A stretch of DNA of 64,000 nt from Mixta intestinalis (GCF_009914055.1 NZ_CP028271.1:2728001-2792000); one strand, 5' to 3'; shown: positions 17,986 to 26,787, numbered from the stretch's first letter. The notes: generated by a model from the letters alone, not told the origin. Made by a program: numbers and translations.

Positions 17986-18269
17986 TGTATATCATTAGCC
18001 TGAGTTACCATCGCCCGATAGAAGAAGTTGAAGCACTGCATGACGCGCACATCGCGTGGCTAAAGCGCTATTTCGCCGCTGAGGTATTTATTGCCGCAGG
18101 CAGAAAAGATCCGCGTAGCGGCGGTGTGATCATGGCAAAAGATATCGATCGCGCCCGGCTGGATACCATTCTGGGCGAAGATCCCTTTGTCGCGGTTGCG
18201 CATTACGAAGTGACTAAAGTCAATATCACCATGACCACGGAAGCGTTGCAGGCGCTCAGCGATAACTGA
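17985..18269 (+). CDS. YciI-family (YCII domain) small protein
   Basis: A 94-residue protein with a YCII-related fold. It has an N-terminal beta strand (MYIISLSYHRP), a helix with the family-type His and Asp residues (LHDAHIAWLKRYF), then FIAAGRKDPRSGGVIMA and the DPFVAVAHYEV strand. YCII proteins are small dimeric proteins, some with hydrolase or dehydrochlorinase-like chemistry; no substrate can be named. The start overlaps the iap stop (TGATG) and AAAGG precedes it, so it is translationally coupled to iap. A terminator facing it lies 17 bases downstream. Confidence 0.8.
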   Translation: MYIISLSYHRPIEEVEALHDAHIAWLKRYFAAEVFIAAGRKDPRSGGVIMAKDIDRARLDTILGEDPFVAVAHYEVTKVNITMTTEALQALSDN

Positions 18270-18280
18270 AGCGCGGCATA

Positions 18281-18303
18281 AAAAAAGCGGCATCGCTGCC
18301 GCT
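18281..18303 (-). terminator. Terminator of the cysJIH operon
   Basis: Stem AGCGGCA (18286-18292) with TGCCGCT (18297-18303), 4-base loop. Read leftward it is followed by a T-run (complement of A281-A286). It lies about 30 bases past the cysH stop and may also act on the convergent iap pair. Confidence 0.75.
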
Positions 18304-18330
18304 GATTATATTGCACAAGCCGTAAAGCCG

Positions 18331-19062
18331 TTATTCGTGCAGGCCGCATTCGCGTTTCAGCCCGAAGAAGCGCGTCTCTTCCTCTGCCATACCCGGCTCC
18401 CACTTGCGCGTGGTATGAGTATCACCCACGGAAAGATAGCCTTCCTCCCACAGCGGATGATAGTGCAGGCCGTGCTGTTGCAGATAGTGGTAAACCTGTC
18501 GGTTGTCCCAGTCGATAATCGGCAGGATTTTAAACACGCCGCGCTGTATCGCCAGTACCGGCAGATGGGCACGACTGCCGGACTGCTCGCGCCGCAGGCC
18601 AGCGAACCAGCTTTGCGCGCCCAGCGTTTGCAGCGCCCGGTTCATCGGCTCTACCTTATTGATCTCGTTGTAGCGCTCAATGCCTTCCACACCCTGCTCC
18701 CACAGCTTGCCATAACGGGCTTCCTGCCACGCCGGTGACTGCGCGGCGCGAAAGACATGCAGATTCAGATCCAGCTTTTCCGTCAGTTCGTCAATAAAGC
18801 GGTAGGTTTCCGGAAACAGATAGCCGGTATCGGTCAAAATGACCGGAATATCCGGCTTCTGTCGCGTGACCAGGTGCAGCGATACCGCCGCCTGGATACC
18901 AAAGCTGGAGGAGAGCACAAACTCGCCCGGCAGATTTTCCAGCGCCCAGATCACCCGATCTTCGGCGGAAAGCGCTTCCAGCTGCGTATTCACTGCGGCC
19001 AACGCCATGACGCGTTCTACCTTCGGCAACGCATTTAAAGCGGCAAGATCGAGTTCAGACAT
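18331..19062 (-). CDS. cysH: Phosphoadenylyl-sulfate (PAPS) reductase
   Basis: A 243-residue thioredoxin-dependent enzyme reducing PAPS to sulfite. The PP-loop-like SSSFGIQAAVSLHLV is near residue 52. The C-terminal catalytic motif KRECGLHE carries the single active-site Cys. The paired cysteines of the iron-sulfur APS reductases are absent, so PAPS is the expected substrate, which fits the presence of cysC. Third gene of the leftward cysJ-cysI-cysH operon. Confidence 0.98.
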   Translation of the reverse strand: MSELDLAALNALPKVERVMALAAVNTQLEALSAEDRVIWALENLPGEFVLSSSFGIQAAVSLHLVTRQKPDIPVILTDTGYLFPETYRFIDELTEKLDLNLHVFRAAQSPAWQEARYGKLWEQGVEGIERYNEINKVEPMNRALQTLGAQSWFAGLRREQSGSRAHLPVLAIQRGVFKILPIIDWDNRQVYHYLQQHGLHYHPLWEEGYLSVGDTHTTRKWEPGMAEEETRFFGLKRECGLHE

Positions 19063-19074
19063 CTTCTCCTCCGT

Positions 19075-20787
19075 TTATTCCCAGAAATCCCGCGCCGGAT
19101 CGACAATCGGTCTGACAATGCCCGCACGGATAGTGAAATCACCGAAGCCTTCATCCGGCGCACGTTCCAGCGCCCAGCGACCTACCAGCTCATCGATATG
19201 GGTCAGAATCTCATCTTCGGTAATGTTTTCGCGATACAGGCGCGGAATGCGCGTGCCGATGCGGTCGCCGCCGAGATGCAGGTTATAGCGCCCCGGTGCC
19301 TTACCCACCAGCCCCAGCTCCGCCAGCATCGCACGCCCGCAGCCGTTCGGACAGCCGGTGACACGCAGTACGATATGCTCATCGCCGACACCGTGCCGCG
19401 TCATAATCTCTTCCACGCGGGTAACAAAGGCTGGCAGAAAACGCTCCGCCTCCGCCATCGCCAGCGGGCAGGTAGGAAATGCCACGCAAGCCATCGAATT
19501 TTCGCGTTGTGCGGTGACGTTTTCCATCAGCGCATGCGCGCGAGCGATCTCTTCAATACGCGCTTTTTCACTTTCCGGCACGCCCGCCACAATCAGGTTC
19601 TGGTTGGCGGTAAGGCGAAAATCGCCCTGGTGTACCTTCGCTATCTCAGCGATACCGCTTTTCAGCGGGCGGCCCGGATAGTCAAGCAGACGCCCGTTTT
19701 CAATAAACAGCGTCAGGTGCCATTTGTTGTCGATGCCTTTAACCCAGCCGAAGCGATCGCCGCGCGAGGTAAACGCGTAAGGACGGATCGGGCCGAAGGT
19801 GATACCGGCGCGCCTCTCCACCTCGGCCTTAAAGGTCTCAACGCCAACGCGCTCCAGCGTATACTTGGTCTTCGCGTTTTTACGATTGGTACGGTTACCC
19901 CAGTCACGCTGGGTAGTCAGCACCGCTTCCGCCACCGCCAGGGTTTTATCCAGCGGCAGGAAGCCGAATTCGCTGGCGGTACGGGCATAGGTCTCTTTAT
20001 TGCCGTGCTCGATGGAAAGCCCACCGCCGACCAGCAGGTTAAAACCGATCAGCCTGCCGTTCTCCGCAATGGCGATAAAGTTCATATCGTTAGCGTGCAG
20101 ATCGACATCGTTATGCGGCGGCACCACCACGGTAGTTTTAAACTTACGCGGCAGATAGGTAGCACCGAGGATCGGCTCCTCTTCGGTCGTCGCGACTTTC
20201 TTTTCATCCAGCCAGATTTCCGCATAGGCACGGGTGCGCGGCAGCAGATGCTCAGAAATTTTCTTCGCCCACTCCCAGGCTTCCTGATGCAGTGCCGACT
20301 CTATCGGGTTCGAGCTGCACAGCACGTTACGGTTCATGTCGTTTGCGGTGCCGATGGCGTCCAGCCCCACTTCATGCAGCATCTGGTGCGCTGGCTTAAC
20401 GTTTTTCTTCAGAATGCCGTGAAACTGGAAGGTCTGGCGGTTAGTCAGACGCACGCTGCCATACAGCGTGTTTTCCGTGGCGAATTTTTCAATCGCCAGC
20501 CACTGTTTCGGCGTGATAATACCGCCCGGCAGTCGGCAGCGCAGCATCATGGCGTGACGCGGTTCCAGCTTCTGCGCGGCGCGCTCGGCGCGAATATCAC
20601 GGTCATCCTGCTGATACATACCGTGAAAACGGATCAACAGAAAGTTATCGCCGTTAAAACCACCGGTGAGGCCATTCTGTAAATCTTCCGCAATGGTGCC
20701 ACGCAGAAAACGGCTCTCTTTTTTCATGCGCTCCGCATCGGAGAGTTTTCCTTCAACGACCAGCGGCCCAGGATATTTTTCACTCAT
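19075..20787 (-). CDS. cysI: Sulfite reductase hemoprotein beta subunit
   Basis: A 570-residue siroheme and 4Fe-4S subunit of NADPH-sulfite reductase that carries out the six-electron reduction of sulfite to sulfide. The cofactor-binding cysteines are in CVAFPTCPLA and RVTGCPNGCGRAML. The two ferredoxin-like repeats of the family are visible, including GGIITPKQWLAI and RLTANQNLIVAGV. The ATG overlaps the cysJ stop (TAATG), so subunit synthesis is coupled. Confidence 0.98.
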   Translation of the reverse strand: MSEKYPGPLVVEGKLSDAERMKKESRFLRGTIAEDLQNGLTGGFNGDNFLLIRFHGMYQQDDRDIRAERAAQKLEPRHAMMLRCRLPGGIITPKQWLAIEKFATENTLYGSVRLTNRQTFQFHGILKKNVKPAHQMLHEVGLDAIGTANDMNRNVLCSSNPIESALHQEAWEWAKKISEHLLPRTRAYAEIWLDEKKVATTEEEPILGATYLPRKFKTTVVVPPHNDVDLHANDMNFIAIAENGRLIGFNLLVGGGLSIEHGNKETYARTASEFGFLPLDKTLAVAEAVLTTQRDWGNRTNRKNAKTKYTLERVGVETFKAEVERRAGITFGPIRPYAFTSRGDRFGWVKGIDNKWHLTLFIENGRLLDYPGRPLKSGIAEIAKVHQGDFRLTANQNLIVAGVPESEKARIEEIARAHALMENVTAQRENSMACVAFPTCPLAMAEAERFLPAFVTRVEEIMTRHGVGDEHIVLRVTGCPNGCGRAMLAELGLVGKAPGRYNLHLGGDRIGTRIPRLYRENITEDEILTHIDELVGRWALERAPDEGFGDFTIRAGIVRPIVDPARDFWE

Positions 20788-22601
20788 TAGTAAACGTCTC
20801 GCTGATAACGGCGCGCAATGCGCAGCTCACTTAAAAATTCATCGGCAGATTCATGATCCATACCGCCCTGTTCTGCCACCACGTCCAGCAGCGCCTGCTC
20901 TACATCTTTCGCCATGCGGTTAGCATCCCCACACACATAAATATGGGCGCCTTCCTGTAGCCAGCGCCAGAGTTCCGCGCCTTTTTCACGAATCTTGTCC
21001 TGTACGTAAACTTTATGCGGTTGATCGCGTGACCAGGCCAGATCGATGTTGGTCAACAGGCCTTCTTTGACATACTTCTGCCACTCAACCTGATAGAGAA
21101 AATCTTCGGTGAAGTGCGGATTGCCAAAGAACAGCCAGTTCTTACCGCTGGCTCCGTCATTTTCACGCTGCTGCATAAAGGCGCGGAAAGGCGCAATGCC
21201 GGTGCCCGGCCCGATCATAACGACCGGCGCACTGGGATCGGCGGGCAGACGGAAGTTATCGTTGTGCTCGATAAAGACGCGCACTTCGTCCTCTTCTTCC
21301 AGCCGATCGGCCAGATAGCTGGAGGCACCACCAGCACGCGGGCGTCCGTCAATTTCATAGCGCACCGCGCCAACGGTAATGTGTACCTCGTTTTCCGTTT
21401 CCGCCTGCGACGAGGCGATGGAATAAAGGCGCGGCGTCAGCGGGCGCAGCAGCGATAACAGCTGTTCCGGGTTCAGCTCGCCGGGTGCATGACGTACCAT
21501 ATCCACGATCGGCATCGTCTGCGCGTAGTGCTGTAGCTGAGCTTTATCCGCCGCCAGCGCCAGCAGCGCTTCATTGCGTACCAGCTTCGCGTACTGCTCG
21601 ACAATCTGCGGCGTATTGACCGTCAGTTCAAAATGCTGTTGCAGCGCCAGCGCTAACGGTAGCGTCTGTCCTTTTACTTCAACACTCTCATCGCCGCGCA
21701 GCCAGAGCAGCTCGGTCAGTTCTTTAACCAGCGCCGGATCGTTTTCATACCAGATGCCAAGCGCATCGCCCGGCTGGTAGCGCAGCCCGGCTGTCCCCAG
21801 ATCGATTTCAATATGGCGTACATCTTTATCGGAATGGCGTCCGGTGATTTTCTGGTTGACCGCCAGCGTGGCGCTCAGCGGCTTATCACGAGTATAGGGT
21901 GTGGAAAACAGATCGTTAACGCTGCCGCTTGCCGTTACCGCCGCCTGCGCAGGGGTTTGTGTCGGCAGACGCTGTTGCAGCAGCGCGACGATCGCCTTGC
22001 GCCATTGCTCTGCATCGGCAGCAAATTCCACATCCGCATCCACGCGATCCAGCAGGCGCTCGCCTCCCAGCTCAGCGAGGCGGTGGTCAAAATCTTTGCC
22101 CGCCTTGCTGAAAAATTCATAGGAGGTATCGCCAAGACCAAACACCGCAAACGCCGTGTCGTTCAGCTTCGGCGCTTTTTTCGACATCAGGTACTTATGC
22201 AGCGCCACCGCTTCTTCCGGCGGATCGCCTTCGCCCTGCGTTGAGGTGACTACCAGCAGCAGCTTCTCCTGCGCAATTTGCTTGAACTTATAGTCACCGG
22301 CGTTCACCAGCTTCACGTTAAGCTTTGCTGCCAGCAGATCGTCGCGTAGCTGTTCCGCCACCCGCCGGGCATTACCGGTTTGTGAGGCGGAAAGTAGCGT
22401 GATGGCTGGCATCTCAGCAGGGAGAGCAGCTGGCTGAGCGGAAGCCACGGCGGCTTCAGGGGTCTGATTGACCCGCCCCCAGAAATAGCCAGAAATCCAT
22501 GCCAGCTGCGTGTTTGATAAATCATTGGTCGCCGCCTGTAAGCGGGCCAGCTGCTCCGCATTCAGCGGGAGCAAAGAACCTGGGGGGGCCTGAGTCGTCA
22601 T
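20787..22601 (-). CDS. cysJ: Sulfite reductase flavoprotein alpha subunit
   Basis: A 604-residue diflavin reductase passing electrons from NADPH through FAD and FMN to CysI. Domains in order are flavodoxin-like FMN (ITLLSASQTGNARRVAEQL from ~67, STQGEGDPPEEA), FAD (RLYSIASSQ near 390) and NADPH (IGPGTGIAPFRAFMQQR), ending in the aromatic RDVY. The start codon is followed at once by MTTQAPPG; the C7 run there (G7 at 22582-22588 on the given strand) is in frame. It is the first gene of cysJIH, and its promoter lies in the 300-base gap shared with queD. Confidence 0.98.
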   Translation of the reverse strand: MTTQAPPGSLLPLNAEQLARLQAATNDLSNTQLAWISGYFWGRVNQTPEAAVASAQPAALPAEMPAITLLSASQTGNARRVAEQLRDDLLAAKLNVKLVNAGDYKFKQIAQEKLLLVVTSTQGEGDPPEEAVALHKYLMSKKAPKLNDTAFAVFGLGDTSYEFFSKAGKDFDHRLAELGGERLLDRVDADVEFAADAEQWRKAIVALLQQRLPTQTPAQAAVTASGSVNDLFSTPYTRDKPLSATLAVNQKITGRHSDKDVRHIEIDLGTAGLRYQPGDALGIWYENDPALVKELTELLWLRGDESVEVKGQTLPLALALQQHFELTVNTPQIVEQYAKLVRNEALLALAADKAQLQHYAQTMPIVDMVRHAPGELNPEQLLSLLRPLTPRLYSIASSQAETENEVHITVGAVRYEIDGRPRAGGASSYLADRLEEEDEVRVFIEHNDNFRLPADPSAPVVMIGPGTGIAPFRAFMQQRENDGASGKNWLFFGNPHFTEDFLYQVEWQKYVKEGLLTNIDLAWSRDQPHKVYVQDKIREKGAELWRWLQEGAHIYVCGDANRMAKDVEQALLDVVAEQGGMDHESADEFLSELRIARRYQRDVY

Positions 22602-22903
22602 TGCTTTGAAATTTCCAGTATCAAAGGTTCCAAACCGTTCAAAGACGGGAGAGCAGGTAGGTTACCGAGTCACCTGACAAGCGGTAAATAAAGGTTGGCA
22701 ATAACAAATAACAAAAATGACTAAACACTTTTAACGGTAAAGCTTATTGCTTTAACAGTTTTTAAATGATCAGGCTTATCAATAAATTAGACGAAATATC
22801 GGGTTAAAAGGGTGCCGTTAGCGGCGAAACAGGGGGAAACGGGTGCGAAAAAACTTATTTTCCGGTAGACTTCGCCGGTTTTTGCAACAATTGAGACACC
22901 ATC
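22602..22903. promoter_or_regulatory. Divergent control region of cysJ and queD
   Basis: A 302-base AT-rich gap between divergent genes. Repeated TTATTG and AATAAC-like tracts about 80-150 bases upstream of cysJ are where CysB would be expected to bind, by analogy with E. coli cysJIH. I cannot define the sites or the -35/-10 boxes with confidence. No open frame of note is present. Confidence 0.4.
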
Positions 22904-23266
22904 ATGGCCACCACGCTTTTTAAAGATTTCCAGTTCGAAGCCGCACATCATCTGCCGCACGTACCTGAGGGCCACAAATGTGGACGCTTACATGGGCACT
23001 CCTTTCTGGTGCGTCTTGAAATCACCGGCGATGTCGATCCCCATACCGGCTGGATTATGGATTTCGCCGAGCTGAAGGCCGCGTTTAAACCGGTATACGA
23101 TCGCCTCGATCACTACTATCTGAACGATATTCCGGGGCTGGAAAACCCCACCAGCGAAGTGCTGGCGGCGTGGATCTGGCAGCAAATGAAGCCGGTTGTG
23201 CCACTGCTGAGCGCGGTAACGGTCAAAGAGACCTGCACCGCCGGCTGCGTGTATCGCGGCGAATAG
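22904..23266 (+). CDS. queD: 6-carboxytetrahydropterin synthase QueD
   Basis: A 120-residue enzyme of queuosine (7-deazaguanine) biosynthesis that converts dihydroneopterin triphosphate to 6-carboxytetrahydropterin. The zinc-binding histidines lie in FEAAHHLP and GRLHGHSF, and the catalytic Cys in HKCGRLHGH. The C-terminus carries the conserved VKETCTAGCVYRGE. queE and queF are in the same window on separate transcripts. Confidence 0.97.
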   Translation: MATTLFKDFQFEAAHHLPHVPEGHKCGRLHGHSFLVRLEITGDVDPHTGWIMDFAELKAAFKPVYDRLDHYYLNDIPGLENPTSEVLAAWIWQQMKPVVPLLSAVTVKETCTAGCVYRGE

Positions 23267-23287
23267 TCCTTTATTCAGCAGGGACGG

Positions 23288-24595
23288 TTAGCATTCCTTT
23301 CGTCCAAGCCAGCGCTCTTTTTGCAGCGCGGCTTCAATGGCGATATCCAGCACCGGCGAAGGGGGAAGCCAGTTGGCTTTGCCCAGCGACTGCATCTCAG
23401 CCAGTAGCGGATTATCCTCGCCGAAAATAAAATCTGCCAGTAGCTCTCCGGCGATCGTCTGCTTGGTAATGCCCGCGCCGTTACAGCCACCCGCCGTGTA
23501 GATAAAATTATTCACCTTGCCCCACAGCGGCGCGCCGTTGCGGGTGACGCTAATGGTGCCGGACCAGCAGTGGCTGAAGCTAACATCACTGAGCTGCGGA
23601 TAGACTTTATTGAAGAACTGGTGATGTGAACGAATGGCCCGCTCGGTTTGGGCAGCGGTTACGCGTCCGCGCAGCGCTGGAACCACATACTGACGCAGCA
23701 GGAAGCGGCGATCTGCGGTCAACCTCAACGTAGCGCCCGCGATGGCGTTAACCGGCGTCAGGCCCCAGCTTTCCATCTGCGGCAGCCGCGCCAGCTGTTG
23801 TTCACTAAGCGGCGGCGTCAGGCTGGCGAAGGTTGCCATCGCTGCCTGGCGTCTGATTCCAGGTAATAGCTTCGCCGAGAGCGCATTGGTCGCTAACATC
23901 ACTTTCGGTGCCCGTACCAGGCCCGTCGGCGTGTAGACCGTGGCGAGACGATCGCAGGTAATGTCCATGGCCGGACTATGATAGTAAAGGCTGACATTTT
24001 CCGGCAGCGTCTGCGCCAGGCCCGCCACCAGCAGCGCTGGATTAACCAGCACCGTATCCGGAGTAAAAATGCCCTGCTGATAAAACTGCGTTCCCAGCCG
24101 ACTTTGCAGCGCTTCCGCATCCAGCCGCTGATAGCTTTCGCCCATCTGCTCCAGACTGGTGCAATAGTCCTGCAATATCCGCTCCTGCCCTACTGCCGCC
24201 TGGCAGTGATATTTACCGGCCTCTTCCCAGTCACAGGCGATATGGTGTTCATCCACCAGCGCTTTCAGGCGCGCCTTGCCCGCCTGCAATAGCTTACGCC
24301 AGGCATGGGCCTTTTGCAGTTCTGCGGTTGAGCTGCCGATATTGTGCGGAAGGCCGATGATAAAGCCGGAGTTTCTGCCGGAGGCGCCTTCATAAGCCGT
24401 ACCGGCCTCCAGCACCACGATCTTCATTTCAGGATGAAGCGTTGCCAGCCGCCGGGCAAAAGCAAGACCGGCAAAACCGGCACCGATAACCACCCAGTCG
24501 GCATCAACGGCGGTGGTCAGTGCAGGAAACTGTGCAGGTTGTGGATGCTGGCTCAGCCAGCCGGATATATTCTGATTAATCGGTATCGCGTTCAT
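23288..24595 (-). CDS. FAD-dependent oxidoreductase, DAO/OrdL-like, substrate unknown
   Basis: A 435-residue flavoprotein of the D-amino-acid-oxidase-like family. The FAD-binding Rossmann motif VVIGAGFAGLAFAR is near residue 34, followed by EAGTAYEGASGRNSGF, as in OrdL/PuuB-type amine oxidases. The C-terminal FAD segment includes YTAGGCNGAGITKQT. No signal peptide or membrane segment is seen. It lies between queD (convergent) and queE (upstream, same strand, 63 bases away). E. coli has no such gene there, and nothing in the sequence links it to queuosine. The likely chemistry is oxidation of an amine or amino acid; the substrate is not predictable. Confidence 0.82.
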   Translation of the reverse strand: MNAIPINQNISGWLSQHPQPAQFPALTTAVDADWVVIGAGFAGLAFARRLATLHPEMKIVVLEAGTAYEGASGRNSGFIIGLPHNIGSSTAELQKAHAWRKLLQAGKARLKALVDEHHIACDWEEAGKYHCQAAVGQERILQDYCTSLEQMGESYQRLDAEALQSRLGTQFYQQGIFTPDTVLVNPALLVAGLAQTLPENVSLYYHSPAMDITCDRLATVYTPTGLVRAPKVMLATNALSAKLLPGIRRQAAMATFASLTPPLSEQQLARLPQMESWGLTPVNAIAGATLRLTADRRFLLRQYVVPALRGRVTAAQTERAIRSHHQFFNKVYPQLSDVSFSHCWSGTISVTRNGAPLWGKVNNFIYTAGGCNGAGITKQTIAGELLADFIFGEDNPLLAEMQSLGKANWLPPSPVLDIAIEAALQKERWLGRKEC

Positions 24596-24658
24596 AGCCC
24601 TTCCTTTGGTGAGGTTACTCCAGAACCGGAGTGTACCACCCGCAGGCAGGGGCGTTAA

Positions 24659-25330
24659 TCAGGCGATATTAAGGTATTTATGCGTCTGCATTGAGAGACG
24701 CCAGTTGCGGGCGATACAGGTGGTAATGCAAAGCCGCGTGGCATCTTCTTTCTGGCTGATCGGCTGGAGCGCAACGATACGCGTTTTACTGTCCGTTAAA
24801 CCGGCCAGCAGCGCATCCAACGCATCAATATCACGCTGGCGGGCAACCGGATGTTTAATCTCATCGGCACGCGTCAGCGCCTGCTCCAGCACGTCATAGC
24901 CGCCGCGCATGTTTACTTTAGGCGAGACCGTTACCCAGGTTTCTGACGTGCAGCGTACCGGATGGGTGCCGCTGGTTTCAATCTGGCAGCTGAAGCCCGC
25001 CTGCTGTAACGCACCGGTCAGCGGCGTGAGATCGTGAATGCAGGGTTCACCGCCGGTAATCACCACGTGGCGGGCGGTCCACTGCTGCTCAGCAATGGTA
25101 CGCAGCAGCGCATCGGCATCGGCGGCACCCCAGGCATCGCCTTCCACCGTTTTAATCAGGATATCGCCCAGCGAGCTTTCCCGATCGGCCAGCTTGTCCC
25201 AGGTATGTTTGGTATCGCACCAGCTACAACCTACCGGGCAACCTTGCAGGCGGATAAAGATTGCCGGAACGCCGGTGTAATATCCTTCGCCCTGCAACGT
25301 CTGGAACATTTCATTAATCGGGTACTGCAT
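24659..25330 (-). CDS. queE: 7-carboxy-7-deazaguanine synthase QueE
   Basis: A 223-residue radical-SAM enzyme that converts 6-carboxytetrahydropterin to 7-carboxy-7-deazaguanine. The iron-sulfur cysteines lie in RLQGCPVGCSWCDTKHTW (CxxxCxxC pattern), with GGEPCIHD further on. The ending LSMQTHKYLNIA is identical to E. coli. A longer frame opens at 25390, but the start at 25330 gives MQYPINEMFQTLQGEGYYTG and the E. coli length. Confidence 0.97.
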   Translation of the reverse strand: MQYPINEMFQTLQGEGYYTGVPAIFIRLQGCPVGCSWCDTKHTWDKLADRESSLGDILIKTVEGDAWGAADADALLRTIAEQQWTARHVVITGGEPCIHDLTPLTGALQQAGFSCQIETSGTHPVRCTSETWVTVSPKVNMRGGYDVLEQALTRADEIKHPVARQRDIDALDALLAGLTDSKTRIVALQPISQKEDATRLCITTCIARNWRLSMQTHKYLNIA

Positions 25331-25362
25331 GATGCTCTCGCGCTGGAAAATAAGGCCGCAGA

Positions 25363-26787
25363 TTATGGCAGATGAAAGGAGGGACGCCAAATGTCACTGA
25401 CTAAAAAGACACAAACTGAAAACAAAAAAGCCCCGTCGAAACGGGGCCTGCTGGCACAGCGACGAATCACTTCGCCGCTTAGCGGGTCAATTACTGACCT
25501 TTGATTTTCTTTACGACCGTTGAACGGCGCTTTAGCACCCAGCGCTTCTTCGATACGAATCAGCTGGTTGTATTTAGCAACGCGGTCAGAACGGCTCATA
25601 GAACCGGTTTTGATCTGGCCAGCCGCAGTACCTACCGCCAGGTCAGCGATGGTAGCGTCTTCGGTTTCGCCTGAACGGTGAGAGATAACGGCGGTGTAGC
25701 CAGCATCTTTCGCCATTTTGATTGCAGCCAGGGTTTCGCTCAGAGAACCAATCTGGTTGAATTTAATCAGGATGGAGTTAGCGATACCTTTTTCGATACC
25801 TTCTTTCAGGATTTTGGTGTTGGTTACGAACAGGTCGTCACCCACCAGCTGGATTTTGTCGCCCAGCACTTTGGTCTGGTAAGCAAAGCCTTCCCAGTCA
25901 GATTCGTCCAGGCCATCTTCGATGGAAACGATCGGATACTGTTTGGTCAGATCTTCCAGGAAGTGAGTGAACTCTTCAGAGGTGAACGCTTTGTTGCCTT
26001 CGCCAGCCAGCACGTATTTACCATCTTTGTAGAACTCAGAAGCCGCGCAGTCCATCGCCAGGGTGATGTCTTTGCCCAGCTCGTAGCCTGCTGCTTTAAC
26101 TGCTTCAGCGATAACAGCCAGCGCTTCTGCGTTGGAACCCAGGTTCGGCGCGTAACCACCTTCGTCGCCCACAGCGGTGTTCATGCCTTTGCCTTTCAGC
26201 ACTTTTGCCAGGTGATGGAAGACTTCAGAACCCATACGGATGGCTTCTTTAACGGTTTTCGCGCCAACCGGCTGAATCATAAATTCCTGGATGTCGACGT
26301 TGTTGTCGGCATGTTCACCACCGTTGATGATGTTCATCATCGGCAGCGGCATAGAGAATTTGCCCGGCGTACCATTCAGTTCAGCAATGTGCTCATACAG
26401 CGGCATGCCTTTCGCTGCGGCTGCAGCTTTGGCGTTAGCCAGAGAAACTGCCAGAATCGCGTTAGCACCGAAGTTAGATTTGTTTTCAGTACCGTCCAGG
26501 TCGATCATGATTTTATCGATGTTCGCCTGATCTTTGGCATCTTTGCCCAGAATGGCTTCAGCGATCGGACCGTTTACTGCCGCAACTGCTTTAGTGACGC
26601 CTTTGCCCAGGAAACGTGATTTGTCGCCGTCACGCAGTTCCAGCGCTTCGCGAGAACCGGTAGAAGCGCCTGACGGCGCAGCAGCCATACCGACAAAACC
26701 GCCTTCCAGATGAACTTCAGCTTCAACAGTCGGGTTACCACGTGAGTCGATGATTTCGCGACCGATGACTTTAACGATTTTGGACAT
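25363..26787 (-). CDS. eno: Enolase, C-terminus frameshifted as sequenced
   Basis: Phosphopyruvate hydratase (2-phosphoglycerate to phosphoenolpyruvate). From MSKIVKVIGREI (ATG 26787) it matches E. coli enolase almost residue for residue: GGEHADNNVDIQEFM, the acidic metal ligands in AMDCA, SIEDGLDE and VGDDLFVTN, and SHRSGETED. After NGRKE it should end IKGQ-stop at 25491. Here an extra A in GAAAATC (TTTT at 25505-25508 on the given strand) shifts the frame to NQRSVIDP and on to a stop at 25363, giving 474 instead of 431 residues. The false tail runs through the eno terminator. Sequencing error is the likely cause. A frame opens upstream at 26850, but the MSKIV start is the conserved one. Downstream partner of pyrG. 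Confidence 0.95.
   Translation of the reverse strand: MSKIVKVIGREIIDSRGNPTVEAEVHLEGGFVGMAAAPSGASTGSREALELRDGDKSRFLGKGVTKAVAAVNGPIAEAILGKDAKDQANIDKIMIDLDGTENKSNFGANAILAVSLANAKAAAAAKGMPLYEHIAELNGTPGKFSMPLPMMNIINGGEHADNNVDIQEFMIQPVGAKTVKEAIRMGSEVFHHLAKVLKGKGMNTAVGDEGGYAPNLGSNAEALAVIAEAVKAAGYELGKDITLAMDCAASEFYKDGKYVLAGEGNKAFTSEEFTHFLEDLTKQYPIVSIEDGLDESDWEGFAYQTKVLGDKIQLVGDDLFVTNTKILKEGIEKGIANSILIKFNQIGSLSETLAAIKMAKDAGYTAVISHRSGETEDATIADLAVGTAAGQIKTGSMSRSDRVAKYNQLIRIEEALGAKAPFNGRKENQRSVIDPLSGEVIRRCASRPRFDGAFLFSVCVFLVSDIWRPSFHLP
25425..25447 (-). terminator. Terminator after eno
   Basis: Stem GCCCCGT (25430-25436) with ACGGGGC (25441-25447) and a CGAA loop; read leftward it is followed by TTTTTTG. 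It lies 44 bases past the expected eno stop (25491), but inside the extended frame produced by the eno frameshift. This supports the view that translation should end at 25491. Confidence 0.85.

Noticed and set aside
19198..20682. A 494-residue frame antisense to cysI
   Set aside because: It is the mirror of a strongly conserved gene; long antisense frames are common opposite GC-rich coding DNA.
22582..22588. Possible frameshift at the G7 run at the start of cysJ
   Set aside because: The frame through the run gives MTTQAPPGSLLP, in register with E. coli CysJ, so no indel is indicated.
25678..26619. A 313-residue frame antisense to eno
   Set aside because: Arises from the strong codon bias of eno; repetitive Phe/Asp/Val-rich composition and no start signal.
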